DNA of 64,000 bases. It comes from Sacculina carcini (Eukaryota; Arthropoda; Thecostraca; Sacculinidae). Location: contig OU696590.1 of the NCBI GenBank assembly GCA_916048095.2, positions 3,137,001 to 3,201,000 of the forward strand, given 5' to 3'. The notes beneath the pieces are model-generated. The model did not search any database and was not told the DNA's origin. It saw only the letters and a program-made list of their open reading frames with translations. Both the position numbers and the translations under genes were made by a program. Shown piece by piece: positions 1-63,000 of the stretch (its first letter is position 1; each line of letters begins with the position of its first letter).

Positions 1-4
1 AACA

Positions 5-385
5 TTATCCAGGCTGTTGTGCTCTCATGTTGAATTTTCTACGTGCCAGTACCTCGCTGTGCTGTCCTTGTACATATTTTCCCAGCATATTTATGATATG
101 TGTGACGTCGTTGATGTGTGATTCTGGAATATCAAAGTCTTCTACGACTTTTATAGTCTTGTCGGAGAGACATGATCTCATCGCGGCCATTTGGTATGCT
201 GGCTCCGCTGATGATAGTTCACTCAGCAGGTAAAAGTCATCCCAGCGACGTTTCCAAGCCCTGAATGAAAGCTCTCGGTCTGCTGAGATATCTAGCTTAG
301 TTGGCTGTGAATTTTTTCCAATCCATGAAAACTTGCCGTTAGCCGCTGATACATGTTCGCTCTGAACCAATTTCGGCTGCGCCAT
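5..385 (-). mobile_element. Gag-like segment of an LTR retrotransposon (fossil)
   Basis: An open frame that starts at a Met at 385 and runs off the left edge. It has the look of a retroelement Gag N-terminal region: a tryptophan-rich stretch (RAWKRRWDDFYLLSEL) followed by helices of the capsid type. Family is probably Ty3/gypsy, judged only from general resemblance to Gag proteins of that group. Only this 5' portion lies in the window, so the condition of the element as a whole is unknown. The 250 bases upstream of the Met (386-640) may be leader or LTR, but no second copy is available for comparison. Confidence 0.5.
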
Positions 386-639
386 GTTTGGATGTTACGA
401 AGGAACGACGCACGGAAGACGATCACAAAGTACACGTTGTATTCACTCACAAGACCAGACACAGACTAACTTAACGAACTGGAACAATCACTCATACACA
501 TATTTCACATACACGCAGTCTATACACCATACGCACACGCACAGGTCAGCACACGCGCATACATCACCACACAGTCAACGTACGCATGACCTTCACAGGT
601 CAACGCTCAGTCTGCGCAGGGGCGTACGCAGCATGTTGC
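386..639. other. Spacer between gag-like piece and hAT relic
   Basis: CA- and CACACG-rich sequence with no protein signal on either strand. It may be the leader or LTR of the gag-bearing element to the left, read on the minus strand, but nothing in the window confirms that. Confidence 0.3.
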
Positions 640-1290
640 GAGCTAACTCCCAACAGTCAGCATGTTTGTGTACACTGATAAGCTTCTTTCAACGTCAACA
701 TTGGTAACTGGGGCGAATTTGAGATTCGCTAGGTCGTCTGGTGACATAGCTGGGAATTTGAGTTCCATCGATAATTTCTTGCACATCTTTTTATAGATCA
801 CATTAGCTCAAAATCCGGGTTTATTGTGAAAATTTCTCGGAGTTTTTTACTCAGTCGATCTCCTTTATCACAAGGAACTACCCCGATTTTGATTCTGAAT
901 GAATCAACTTGAATCAGGACCTCAACTAGAGACAACCCTGCGTTCTCTAGCGTCTTCAAGTGAAGAAGAATAAACCACAAGTTCTCAACTATGAAGACCA
1001 GATCTACTTGAAACTGTGCATCCTGAATGATGTGTTGTGCTTTGCTTATTGATACAGCTTCGTCTAGATCGAGCTCATTCAAAACTGACTTCACAGCATT
1101 CAGATACCGCGCGTAGAATACCCCATATTCTATCTACGTCCACCACCTTGTGATGACAGGTACTGATGGCAGATGTATTTCTGGATACATATCTCCCCAG
1201 GGAGCATTGAGGAAAACTTTCTTTACGGAAGAGATTAGGTCATTCATCTCTGGAAATATCTCCCTTATGGTCTCACAAATCTCCCGTATG
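640..1290 (-). pseudogene. hAT-superfamily transposase relic (C-terminal part)
   Basis: On the minus strand, starting near 1265, a frame reads IREIFPEMNDLISSVKKVFL and then reaches VITRWW, as in hAT-like transposases where this motif is usually ITRWGTW. It continues through NAVKSVLNELD to FTINPDFELM near 800. In another frame, around 670-770, it gives FAPVTNVDVERSLSVY, the hAT C-terminal dimerisation motif. The relic has an in-frame stop at about 1134-1136 and at least one frame change near 780-800. No terminal repeats were found, so the limits are those of recognisable protein only. The function of the intact family would be cut-and-paste DNA transposition; this copy cannot be active. Confidence 0.7.
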
Positions 1291-2851
1291 GTCTTTCCGG
1301 CACGCGCATATCGTAATCGTGACCGAATGTCAAACCTTCACTACCGCGTGCAAGTGACACTGCACCTGCAAATCGTTCAACACCAGCCAAACGGGCATCA
1401 TACGCGCATACATCAAATGCACTATTGAACCACCGGAAACACGCACACACACAGAGACACACCAATTTTTTGATCCAGTGATGATTTGATACCGAATATG
1501 AATTCTCCCGACACACGCGCATATCGCCACAACACTTAGATCAATGTGCTAATCCTAAAATAGAATCAATTAATCCGACAGCGGGAAAATTTGCTTGAAT
1601 TTTTATGAGACAAGAAATCTCCCATTTTAGGTGCAAATTTTCTTTAAATTATGTTTTGTTTTTTGCCGTAAAAACGGGGTTTTAGGTGGAAAAAATTGTT
1701 ATGTGATCACATAATTTTCCGACCTGTTAATAACACAATCTGATTCTGTTGAAATGGACGCTGGAAAAATACATGAATGCATGAATGAATATTTTGCCAA
1801 CAGAACCGAAACAGAAATTATACATTTATCTAACATATGCAGAAAGTATGTTATGCCATACTCGCTTCATAGCATGTATATTCAGGAATTCATCCATTCC
1901 AATACTACGTTTAGATAAAGACAAAACATACTATTTCAGATTGTTAAAGCGGATGGTGTTTTTCTACGTAAAAAAATCTTCCTTGATAAATGAATAATGT
2001 ATCTGGTGGAGGTTTCAAGTTTGATGCAAAATAGAAAGTGGCTTGCAGATTCAAGTGCGTGCAATACCAATTACAACCACAACGTGTATTTTAACACATC
2101 GAACGAGTATCCGGATGGAATATTTGTCATACGCTAGAATAGAAAAGAGACAAGAATATGAACGTAGCTGGTAAAACTACACACACACACAAAATGTGCG
2201 ATATGATCTGATGGAGTAAACGAGTACGTTCGAGCGACATATATTTGAGACAAAAATGACGCACCTGACAAAATACTTCATATACGCATTACCTACTTCT
2301 GTATACGTCACACATGAAAATACACATTAATACACGGCTACACTCGCTGCGCAGTTAAATACATGAATTCAGCGGCTATTTACACTCGACATAGATACAC
2401 ACAGAAAAGAGAGTTGTGAGAGAACGTTTCTACAAAATGGTGATAGTGACGGGCAGGTACTACTACCCAGATATACGCGATATTCATGTAAATATTCGTG
2501 ATAAAGCATTAGTACAAGCCAAACCAAAAATAAGCACAAATGAAAACAACACGCACACGAGAAAAAACATGAATACGCGCTACAATCTCAGGACGAAATA
2601 CAATTTTTGAAGAAAACGAAAACGACGATAAAACTGATAGAATATCCAACCGGACACATTCTGAACGTGACACGGAATCATATCATACATAGAAAGTTAC
2701 CAAAAGCTACATCAGTCAAAATTAATTAATATAATATAGCGCAGACACAATAGTTGATTTAATATCAATATATACACATTAAATAGAAAACAGCGATGGA
2801 CGAAAAATTACAACAAACAAAACCCAGACAATAATACTACAAAATACAAAA
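1291..2851. other. Downstream flank of LRIG, no gene seen
   Basis: AT-rich, with short CA runs. No convincing protein on either strand and no terminal repeats. The part nearest 3033 should contain the LRIG 3' UTR on the minus strand, but I could not single out a polyadenylation site. Confidence 0.4.
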
Positions 2852-3032
2852 TTAAAAACAAAAACGCTGAGGAACTTGTGAGATGCGAACAAAAACGACA
2901 CGTAACACAAAACTCAAATACACAGCCTTAAACACCACCACAACATTGCCACAAACACCAAAAGACACACACACACACACACACACACATGTACGCTCAC
3001 AAATAGTGGGACACGCACATCCTCTCTCGAGG

Positions 3033-52712
<49,680 letters not shown>

Positions 52713-53532
52713 GCTGCCACGCACACGCACGCACATACACAGGCAGCAGCAGGCGAGCTGGCAGTGTACACAGTCACCGACAACAGTGGCGATATATCAA
52801 ATCGCCCGTCGATGCCTCATAACAGGCTGTGTCGCCCTGCACTAACACAAACACAAGCGGGTAAACGCAACAAAGGCCCACAACACTCATGCACACAAGT
52901 GGTGGCCACACAACACTCATACACAGATACGTTGAGGACACTAGTGAATAGCAACACCAACGAAGGCGTCTGGCTGTCTACTGGTACACACTGCGCTGTC
53001 ACGGTGCGCACAAGTGGATCGAATGACTACAACGCCACCATGCGGCTATTGGACCAACTAAGCGGGTCAGGACCGACAATGCAGTTGATTGAGACAATGG
53101 AGCGAGCGAATAGAGCAATGAGCACGCCACGCTGACACGACTAAACCATTAGCAGACCTGATACAGAATAGCTGGCACGGATATTGGGCACGACAGCACA
53201 AAATTAGCGCACTGAAACCAAAAACGTAAATTAAATACAATAAATAAGCATTGTAAGAAAAGACACCAATTACGCAAACTCACACAAATTTGGTCACAAA
53301 TTTGAGAAACATAATTTAACCGTTGAAACAAAAATTATGGCAATTTTAATTTTGCAAATACTAATTTGCAGTCATCGGCTGTAGACGGGAGTATAGCGGG
53401 GCGTGCTCTATATAGGCTGCCGATCACGCTTCAAACTCCAATAACCACGAGATTTACGCTGATAACAATTACCCACATTCAATTGCATATCAATATCTGC
53501 ACCCACGGAACATTATATAATACTCTTATCAA
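52713..53532. other. Upstream flank of LRIG, probable 5' UTR and promoter side
   Basis: On the minus strand this is upstream of the LRIG start. CA- and CACAAG-containing sequence with moderate GC to about 53150, then AT-rich. No TATA box or initiator could be assigned with confidence, and no other gene is seen. Confidence 0.5.
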
Positions 53533-54624
53533 TAGGGTGACCGTTTGGTATGCTAAACATCAACAAAAGTTGCGCTAAAAAGTTACACTTGAAATATTGC
53601 AGAAACTTCACTAGAACCCGTGAAAGGGTAGTGAAAATCATTTAATTATGAAAAGCAGACTTGTTCTGAGACAAATTTGTACATTTTACATTCAATAGCT
53701 ATTACTACAATACGTTTTGAGCACTCGTGGTTGTGCTAGGATTGCATGCTTCATGAGCTTCAACTGTCACCTCACTGACCACAAGGGTGACATTTGGATG
53801 CGCTAAAAATCGCAAATAGTTGCGCTAATAAGTTGAACTCAATGTTTCGCTAAAATATCACCAATTTTAAATAATAGGATAATAAAATGTAAACACTGAA
53901 ATCACTCCTTAACATTACACTTTGGGAGTTTCACGTTTTTGTTTCTACTTAACGCATATTGAGCATTCATTTGTTGCGTTCAAATTGTGTTTCACATGCT
54001 TGTCCATTCTGTCGCACCGATGCCTAGTAGTGATATTTAAATCTACAATATAATTTGACAGACTCAATGATTGTTAATTTTCTCTAATGTTCCAAGATCT
54101 AAATAGATTTTGCAGATAAAACATCATCTGAATATGCGGTAATTATAGTCAAGTGTTGTTTATCTATCTAGTTACTCTAAGGTTGATCGAAATGAATAAA
54201 AATTTAAGTTTAATTTCATTGCACAAGTGCACCTTTCTATATCAGTGTTGTGTCTGTTATATTGTCTATGTCAATATTATGTCTATGGGAACGTACATAC
54301 GCAGGATGCCTAGCACCACACACGGGCACAATGTTCACACGTCTTCCAGATACCTAATTATCGAGTTTATGTTGACAATACATGAACATATGATGCATTG
54401 TACAAATTTACAAATTAAATTTTTTCCTTATAGTATGAAATAATTGTTTTAAAGGTTGAAGAATTGTCCTAAATCCTAAAAGTTCCTCCTAAACATGAAC
54501 AATGAAAAAGTTGCGCTAAAATAATTTGCAAAAGGTTGCATTTATAACTTTTTTGATACTTACCTCATATCAATAAAATATTCATATGATGAAAAACTTG
54601 CATTTATAACAAAAGGTCACCCTA
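53533..54624 (-). mobile_element. hAT-like TAGGGTGACC element, copy 2
   Basis: 1092 bp, ends TAGGGTGACC and GGTCACCCTA, with a perfect 8-bp duplication CTTATCAA at 53525-53532 and 54625-54632. Read in reverse it aligns with copy 1 over most of its length (for example TTCATGTATTGTC and CATAAACTCGATAA), with a moderate number of differences. It has AGTTGCGCTAAAA subterminal repeats and no transposase. Confidence 0.9.
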
Positions 54625-55270
54625 CTTATCAAATAAAATATATGTATATACCTTATATGCAGTTACGATTCGATTTTGTACCCCATCACAACATGTGCAC
54701 AATATGTTTTCACAAAAATATAGATAGCGCAAACAAATTGAAATTCGAGCACTCATATACAGAGCTGACGAATAAGTTACACTGAACGAATCACAAAACG
54801 ACCAGTTGCACCTAGTTATCGCGTGAATGTCTCGTGATACCTGACAATTACACTGGCGCACTTTTCCGCAAACACGTTAGTTGTAATGATAATAACACAT
54901 GAATACAGAATACGGGATTAATGTGCACACTTTACGCGCTAAAACAAGAATATGTAGTTTTTGAATAAAACGCAATCCGATCATTTCAACTCTGCAAAAC
55001 TAATCAATCTAGAAATACATATAAAACAATTTGAAGAAGTGCTAGACAAAATGAGAAAGACCGCAAAGTATTTGCTTAAAAAAACACACCAAGATAAACA
55101 GATAAACGCGGCAAACAAGCAAACGCAAAACAATTACGGCTGACATAATTCAAATAGCAAATTAATTTGTCAACACACGTGAGAAAAATATGAAATGCAT
55201 AGGCTGGAATTAATTGGGAAACACCGCCCACGCAAAATTTGGCAGCCAGCCAAATCGGATGAATAATAAT
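54625..55270. other. Spacer, nothing recognised
   Basis: AT-rich sequence without a supported gene or repeat. Confidence 0.5.
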
Positions 55271-55314
55271 AATTCAGTGTATTGATCGATTATAATCGAT
55301 CAATACACTGAATT
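55271..55314. repeat. 44-bp perfect palindrome
   Basis: It begins AATTCAGTGTATTGATCGAT and is its own exact reverse complement with no spacer. It is followed at once by a tRNA-like GC-richer stretch. Confidence 0.97.
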
Positions 55315-55324
55315 CAATCAAGCC

Positions 55325-55640
55325 ATGCCCGCGAGTGGCCTAGCTTTGCGTCATAGAGGCTGAACTCTCGTCCCAAAGATTCGCGGTTCAAAAACCTGGC
55401 CCGGATTAGTTTATCAATACCTCCGTTCAAATTTACCGGTAGACACCAGACTGTAGGTGGGCGCACAGCGGGTGTCAAGAATTGGCACGTAATCAACAGG
55501 CTATCGTACACGATAGGAGCAGCCATCATTACTGAGACGAATTCAAGACGTTAAAATTTGACTTTGAATAAAAATTGGGACGACATTACGGTGACGTTAT
55601 GCCGTGCTACACCCGAATGATCATGGGCGGGTGAGAGCCA
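55325..55640 (+). repeat. Possible tRNA-derived SINE, degenerate
   Basis: A box-like GAGTGGCCTAGC and B box-like GCGGTTCAAAAACC lie 40 bases apart, as in a tRNA, but the stems do not pair well. The sequence is more GC-rich than its flanks. Weak support. Confidence 0.25.
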
Positions 55641-56449
55641 CGGTTTGGCTCGTAGCGGGGTGAATGAACTCACTGTGTGGTTAATATAGCCGACCAGTCG
55701 ATCCAAGTGTCCAACACATTACCCTTCCAATAACTCGCCGACTGACAATTGTCTTCGAGAAGCCTTCAACTACGTATTCACAACTACATTCCACTCACAA
55801 CTATCCAGCACACTTGTGAATACAACCACCATGGAAGTACAAACCAATACCATAGCAACTTCCGAACCCAGCGGACCGGTTTCCATTGGTTCTCACTAGG
55901 AAACAAGTTCGTGGAAAAAATTCAAATTATTGACAGTTAGCATTATTACAAAACCTATGAAAAATACTTTACATTATATTTAAACTACTTTACATAGCCC
56001 AAATTACATATCCGATAGCCCAAATTACTGGATTATAAACGACAACTTCGCTAACACACTTTATCACGCGACTTTATTTGCATATTAAACGTGTAAGCTT
56101 CATATGAAAATCAAAGAAAAGTATGCAATACTTTTTTTATAAGTATGCAATACTGTTTGCACTGTTGAACATCGTTATGAGTCTAGACCAGCTAAACCAT
56201 GTTGTAACACGTGCTGCTGTAGCCGCTGCTACTCTTGCTTGTGTATGCAACATTTGTAATAAGCTGCAACATGTAATGTGTACGCGTTGCCTTCACGTGC
56301 AGATAGGGTGGCGGCCTGTCTGTGCCAGTCTGCTGCTGCTCTTCTTGGCGGGAGGTGTTCTTCTTACTGCTCTTCCCGTAGAAAAATGGCTAACAAAATC
56401 TAACAGAGGAATGTATCAGAAAGATTATCGCAGAATATAATGTTGATTA

Positions 56450-58823
56450 CAGCAGTGAATATGAGATGGAAGATGACAATTATACACCACCGGATTATGA
56501 CGGCGAAATAGATGAAATTATTCAGCTCTTGATATTTTTCATGGAGAAGATGATGATAATCAATGCATTTCTGAGCAAACCCTAGCTGCGAATGAAAGTT
56601 ATCTGACAATTTTTGTATACAAAATAAAACTAAAAACTGGACGTCTGATCCGCAATCAGTTTCGACAGGGAGACTTCGTGTTCATAACATTGTGCGTGAA
56701 AGGAGTGGTCTAACTAGGTAGGCTAACCGTAATGTGGACGACATCGCTTCATCATTTTTACTATTTTTTCGTGATTCATTACTTCAGGAGATTTGCACAT
56801 GCACTAACATTGAAGGAAACGCGATACACGAAGTTGAGTGGAGGCAGCTAGGTATTGAAGAACTGAAGAAATTCATTGGAACTCTTCTGCTCATTGGTGT
56901 ATATAAATCCAAAGGAGACAGTTCATCAGTTATGGAGCAAATATGATGGATGACCAATCTTCAATGTAATATTTGCAAGAAATAGGTTTAAAGAAATTTT
57001 ACACATGATGTGATTCGATAACGCGGTTGAAAGGAGGCAAAATAGATATCCAGATCAATTGCAACCAATAAGGAAGGTCTCTTAATCTCTTAATCCTTCA
57101 ACGTGTGATTAACCAATCTTGTCGATTTGTCTTTCATCCTACCTTTTCTCGCCACACGTCTCACCTACTTTTTCAACTCCACTGGCTTCCTATCATCCCA
57201 CGAATTCATTTTCGCCTTTGCTGTCTCATTTACAAGCTTCTGCATGATCCTCACCAACCTTCTTATCTTGCTAATCTTTTGTCTCCCACTGACTCACACT
57301 CCTCTCGTCGCCCTCTTCCTCTCGTTTGTCCTCGTGCATCTAATGAATCTTCCTGGTCCTCTGGATCGTTCTTCTTTTACGCTCCTCGCTTGTATAATTC
57401 TCTTCCCTCTCATATCACCCGCGCCTCTTCATTTCGGTCATTCCGCCATCGGCTTCGCCTGTACCTTTTTGACATTTCATTTGATCCCGTCTCGCACTCT
57501 CTCTCTCCTTTCGCCTCACTGTGATATTGTTTGAACTATTTCTCCGTTTCATGATTGTTTCAATTCTCGTTGTCTTATTTTTCCCTGTCTTGAGCACAGT
57601 TACTGCTTCCTTTCCTTCCTTGCTGCTTTATTTATTCTATTGTGAATGTTCTCTGTAATAATTCTCTGTCGATTTTATTGTTCGAACATACCACTTGATT
57701 TTTTGGAACTGTGCCCTTTGTGCTTGTGCTTGCTATTTACCAATTTTGGTTGTTTTGTGACTTCTCTTTCTTTTACTTGCTCATTTCTCCCATATTCTTT
57801 ACAATTGTCGTTTTATCTCAATTGATGTTTTCCGTTTTTCGCGCTTGTGTTTTACCGGCGCTATAGCAAATACACGTTGTTGTCGTTGTTGTTATTTGAC
57901 ATGTGGAACAGCACATTACAAGATGCCTTTATCCAGGGTGCCAACTTGACTGTTGATGAACAACCAGTAACATTTCGAGGTATATGTCCTTTCCGTCAAT
58001 ATATCCCATCGAAGCCTGGAAAGTATGGAATCAAAATTTTGCCTATTTGTGACATTCAAACAAGCTATGCATTGAAATTGGACATTTACAAAGGTAGAGA
58101 ACAAAGGGAACAATGAGCTACACACCTGGAAAATACTGTTCCATACCTATCTGATGCTTACAAAAACAGCGGTAGAAACATATGATGCAACAACTTTTCC
58201 ACAAACTTACAATTAGGACGAGAGCTGCTGCGTAGAAAACTGACAATAAAATGTAAAAAAATCGAACGGAATCGCCCACAGCTTTTACTGTCACTAGAGA
58301 TAGAAAAATTTTCAGTAACATATATGGCTTTCAAAAAGATGCGACTATTGTTTCTTATTGCCCAAAGAAAAACAAAGTTGTCACATTACTGAGTACCATG
58401 TACAATGACAAAGGTGTCGAGTCGGTCAGTGAAAACAAACCTGAAATAATTCAGTACTATAATTCCACGAAAGAAGGAGTAGATATGGATCGGATGGTTC
58501 GAGGCTATAGTATCAAACAAATGACTCGTAGATGGCCAATGGTTGTCTCTTTCAACATGATTGATATAAGCGCTCCGAATGCTATCATCATATGGATGAA
58601 ACTTCAAACTCATTTGCAATGCAAGAAAAGTGTTCGTCGTACCTTGCTTATCACGCTGGCAAAATCACCTGCAGGAGTATTACCTAATGACAACCCAGCC
58701 ATTCAGAGACCTGTTTTTAGACCAACCCAGCGTCAATGTATGATTTCAGTGCAGGGAATAGGAAAAAGTTGTGTTTATAATTGGTTTTTGCATAACTGCG
58801 TGTATGTTCTCTCAATTAATTAA
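56450..58823 (+). pseudogene. piggyBac transposase (DDE_Tnp_1_7) pieces
   Basis: Piece 1 (56734-56946): SSFLLFFRDSLLQEICTCTN and IEELKKFIGTLLLIGVYKSK, the start of the transposase core. Piece 2 (about 57895-58116): DAFIQGANLTVDEQ, FRGICPFRQYIPSKPGKYGI and ICDIQTSYALKLDIY, including the conserved catalytic Asp region of the family. Piece 3 (about 58398-58590): KPEIIQYYNSTKEGVDMDRM and RRWPMVVSFNMIDISAPNA, containing the third acidic position (GVD) and the following helix. A C-terminal zinc ring is not evident. Interrupted by a LINE and by several stops and frame changes. Confidence 0.88.
57072..57840 (+). mobile_element. 5'-truncated L2/CR1-like LINE in the piggyBac relic
   Basis: The frame 57105-57524 ends an RT-type ORF: LLFQLHWLPIIPRIHFRLCC, LIYKLLHDPHQPSYLANLL, APRLYNSLPSH and FRSFRHRLRLYLF, the standard C-terminal region of CR1/L2 elements. 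The stop is followed by about 300 bp of pyrimidine-rich 3' UTR. There are no breaks in this stretch, so the insertion is younger than the piggyBac around it. Confidence 0.85.
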
Positions 58824-59131
58824 ATTTTGTGTGAATATACTCAATTATGTGTGTTTTAGTGCAAGTAAAAAGAGACACCATGCTAACATTTTTTACAAAT
58901 GAATGTATTCTAATAAAAGGAATATTCAATTTTTATTTAACCTTAATGTTTATGCATACCTATTTGTGTTTGTTATTGTTTTTGTATGTAACCTTTAAAT
59001 ATATATGTTCTCAGTAATAAGCATTTAAAAGAGCCTATAAATAGAATAAATTGAGCATGTAAGAGCCTTTGCAAACAAACAGAGCCTTTTAGGCTCGCTT
59101 GGTCTACAGCGCTATGCTTTTCTAGGGTTAA

Positions 59132-60075
59132 ACACGCAACAAGTATGCGAAACAAGTGGACAATCAAGTGAGTTAAATTCTGATAGTTATACATCTACTC
59201 AACATTCCACTTACCCCTATCATGTTGGATTGTCATCGAACGCCTCAGGAAACATTCTCACTGAAGAAAATGACACTACACACTCAGAGAACGAATCAGA
59301 ACATTCGTGGAAGACTCAACATGAATTCAATCTGGTTTCGTAAACGTTTACGGCGCATAATGTACTCTATATTTGTATGCTCAGGATCTCCAAATAAATC
59401 CATAATTATTTCAGAGAACCTATTAACACCGACATTCACTATTATAAAACTGACTTAGTTGACAATTAAAATTTAATTATGATGATACATTCACTAGATT
59501 TGTATTTCCAGTGACTCGGGCTTACACTCATTAAATTTCATTGACGTTTATTAATATACCGCACACGCGCGAAAAGACAACTCTTCATGCAAAAATTAAA
59601 AACATATAGGCAAGACACGCCGCTTAGGGAAAACAAACATGCGGACAGTACACACACCCACAAGCACACACTTTTCAGACAGACATTCGGAACATACACG
59701 TATATTAAACTTCACAATTTATTCAATCTGCAAACAAAACAATAATATGCATATCAACAAAACACTTTGAATAGTATCGCAAATACTCCCGCTGGGACAC
59801 AGTACACACGCATTGGGAAATACGAATACACAATCTCAGTACACAATGGGTTTAGCGGGGTATTGTCGCTTACCGGGCGAAAAAGGCACATGCGATCAGC
59901 GCGCCTGTCAAACACTGAATGATCACATAGAAGAGTGTGCGCAGACACGCGCGCACTAATTTGTGTCTAACGCTGGCCGGTGATTTTGCGTGGGTCACAC
60001 TGCTCTACGCACACTTCGCTCACTATTAGCTGCATTTCTACATCCATCCCAAGTTTTTCGCCGGCGAAAAACTTA
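59132..60075. other. Spacer between piggyBac and gypsy fossils
   Basis: No gene. The part near 59540-60075 (CA-rich and GC-richer) may be the 3' untranslated region or LTR of the minus-strand gypsy element, but no second LTR was found for comparison. Confidence 0.4.
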
Positions 60076-63000
60076 TCATAGGATATAATACTTCAGACGA
60101 GCTGGGGGTCGTTGTTCCCGTTGTCGCCGCTGTCGTCGTGGTGACGTCGGCTGGGACGCTGGTGGTGACGGCGCTTGCGAGCCTGGTAGTGACAGCGGCT
60201 GTGACCTTGGTGGTGCATCTGGTGTGACCGGAGTCTCCCCGGGATGAGCTGCCACTGCTGGTGGATCCAGGCCATCTGCCTGTAATTGAGCTGATTGTGT
60301 TGTCGCTTCCCCCGTCTGACTCTGCGTAGATATATCGCCATCTCCTGGTGAAGCGTGATTCCTGGTGTCTTCATCTGATGAATGAGCATTCTGATGTGTG
60401 ACAACCGGCTCAGGTGGTGCTGTTGTGTACGAAGAGGGCGCTGCTGTGGCTGGAGATGGTAGAACCCCGAAGTGCCGAATGAAATGACGTTTGCGTCGCG
60501 TCAGACGGCCCGATCCATCCACTTTGATAAGATATTGGTCGTGTGGTCTAGATTCCATGATCACTCCAGTCCGGCCCACCTCTTGCTGTGTGTTCCTGCT
60601 TGGTTTTGTAGCAACACGCGGCTGACGAGTGCCAACGGCGGCAGGTAGCGGGTGGTCGGTTGCAAGTCGTCCACCTGTGCTATGAATAGCCGCCGAAGTG
60701 CCGCCTCGCGCTGCTACCATACATCTCGCCACACCGGATGTACTGCTTGCTCTGTAAAAACCTGTGATCGAGGTGCGACTGGCAAGAGGTCACGTAAATT
60801 TTTCCCGAATATTATCTGTGACGGGGACATTCCCATGTCCGCGTCTGGCGTGTTCCGATACTGAAGCAATCCAGCTGTGAAGGCCTCGTCGTCTGCCCGG
60901 CCGTCACAGTCTAAGTGCGATGAGAGTAGCCGCTTTATCGATTTTACAGCCACTTCTGCACGACAATTGGACTGTGGGTGGTAAGCCGATGATCGTCGAT
61001 GCCTCACCCCCAGCGTTCAAGGAAAGATTCCGTTTATTTGGCTGAAAACTCTGGCCCACCGGCCGTACTCAGTTTGTCGGGGATGCCAAATGTGGCAAAG
61101 TACGCCAGCAGGGTGTTTATCAGTCCCTGCGACCCTGAACGAGCCGCAGATATATGGGGCCAGCCGCTGAAGCGGTCTACTATGACAAGGTAGTCCTTGC
61201 ATCGTGTGCTGAAATAATCAGCTGCCACGGACTGAAAAGGCCTGGTCGGTGCGCTTGGCTCAGTTGGGGGCATCCGCGCTTGAGAAGGCGTCATTCGCAA
61301 ACATTCGATGCATTCATCTCGTTGGTTGTTAAAGTCTGCCGTGATTCCGGGCCAAAACATCGTATTTGCCGCACGAGCCCTCATCTTGCCCGTACCTTGG
61401 TGAGCTGCGTGCAAGCTGCAGAGCACCTCTCTACGCAAAGACTTCGGCACCATTATTCTGTCCTCCAGCATGGGCACACCGTCTATGGTGCACAGGCAGT
61501 CTCTGTACTGCCAGTATGTCTGCAGGACTTTCGAGACTCGGTCGCGTGAGGTGGGTAATCCATTCTCGATCATTCTAATGAGATCTTGAAGTGTGGAGTC
61601 CTTGACAGTTATCTCTCTCACTCTATTCCAGGTTACTGCTCCCGCGTTTAGGACGGTTGATCTGGCTGCCCCTACGAAGTTGACTTCCAGATCATCAGAG
61701 ACCGTCTGATGTTCGAATCGTTCCTAGAGAATCTGGACTGTAGTCATCCGCGTCGTCTGCGATGCCCGTGGGATGTCTCGATGTGGCGTCCGCGGAACAG
61801 TCTAGGGTTTGTGATCGTCCCTGTTTAATGCGGAACAGTCTAGGGTTTGTGATCGCGCTCATGGCTTGGTCGCCCAGAATCTTAACCAGAGTCTTGTGGT
61901 CCGTTACGACGGTGAGGTTGCTGCATCCCAGAATGCTCCATCCCAAACTTGGTGTCTTTCAGTGCCCACATGACTAGAGATGCGACCTCAAAAAACCGAC
62001 GTTTTTTTTTAAAAACCCGTTTTTTTGCCAAACAAAACCGCGACCAAAAACACGTTCTTTTTGGTTTTTTTTGAAGAGTCATGCAAAGAATTCAAATTAT
62101 GGAAATGATATATTTGGGATGTTAAATGAATTATTTTTTATCAACACATGGGTTATTCATGCTATTAGTGACCCTATCAAATTGAATTATCATTAAATAT
62201 GCACAATATAATTGTTATAATGTGTCTGAAAGCCCTAATATCATTATTTGCACGGTACTGTGCAGCACTTCTATGTACAGTACAGTTTTGCATCCAATTA
62301 TTGAGTTAATCATTGTGTAAGAAAGCAGGGTTTGAGAACCGTTTTTTATGCTAAAATCTGAAACTGTTTTAAAAAAGCAACAGGTGGCATAATTTTCTAT
62401 TATTTTTTACACATTAACTTTTTCCTGCCAGAAATTAACTACGTTGGTTATAATAAGTTTCATCATATCCTTCAGCAGATCAATTATTTGCAAATATAAG
62501 AGTACAAACACTGCAAACATTTACACAAATACTACGAATATGCACACAAACTTAGTGTCCCTAATGAGACTACGAATAAAAGCGGGTCGCAGTGGCAACG
62601 GACCAGAAAAACGGACCAGAAAAACGGACAATATTTTCGTGTAGGAAAAAAACAACTGAGGAAATATATTTGATGTACAAAAAGGTATTTTAACACAAAT
62701 AACTACATCAAAGAAACCATCATCCATAAAACCAGTTCTAAAAACAGGTTACTAATAAAAAACAGTTAATTTGGTTCAAGTTTCCTTGATCTGCCGCCAA
62801 TTTTTTTCGCAATATCTACATCTACGAAAACAGTTTTTCAAAAAAATATGTAAAAAAACATGGTTTAAAAGAAAAGTTTAAATTAAGTGGTTTAACCAGC
62901 CGCTTATACGTACCAGCAGGCTACTTGCTATACAAAAGGTATTTGAACGTACATCAATCAAATCTATCTTACATAGATACTGTTTTAGAAAACATTGTTT

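Larger units (their letters stand above)
56040..59127 (+). mobile_element. piggyBac DNA transposon relic, interrupted by a LINE
   Basis: The right end is TTTTCTAGGG at 59118-59127 followed by TTAA (59128-59131), the canonical piggyBac terminus and target. The left end is not clear; sequence from about 56060 matches the piggyBac-type end region at 23940-24090. Transposase pieces span 56450-58760 and a LINE fragment occupies about 57072-57840. The subterminal GAGCCTTTTAGGCTCGC near 59085 parallels the GGCCT blocks of the element at 23862. Confidence 0.85.

Noticed and set aside
54153-54443. 96-codon frame as a membrane peptide gene
   Set aside because: Lies entirely inside the hAT-like TAGGGTGACC copy 2, in a stretch shared with copy 1 where the frame is not kept.
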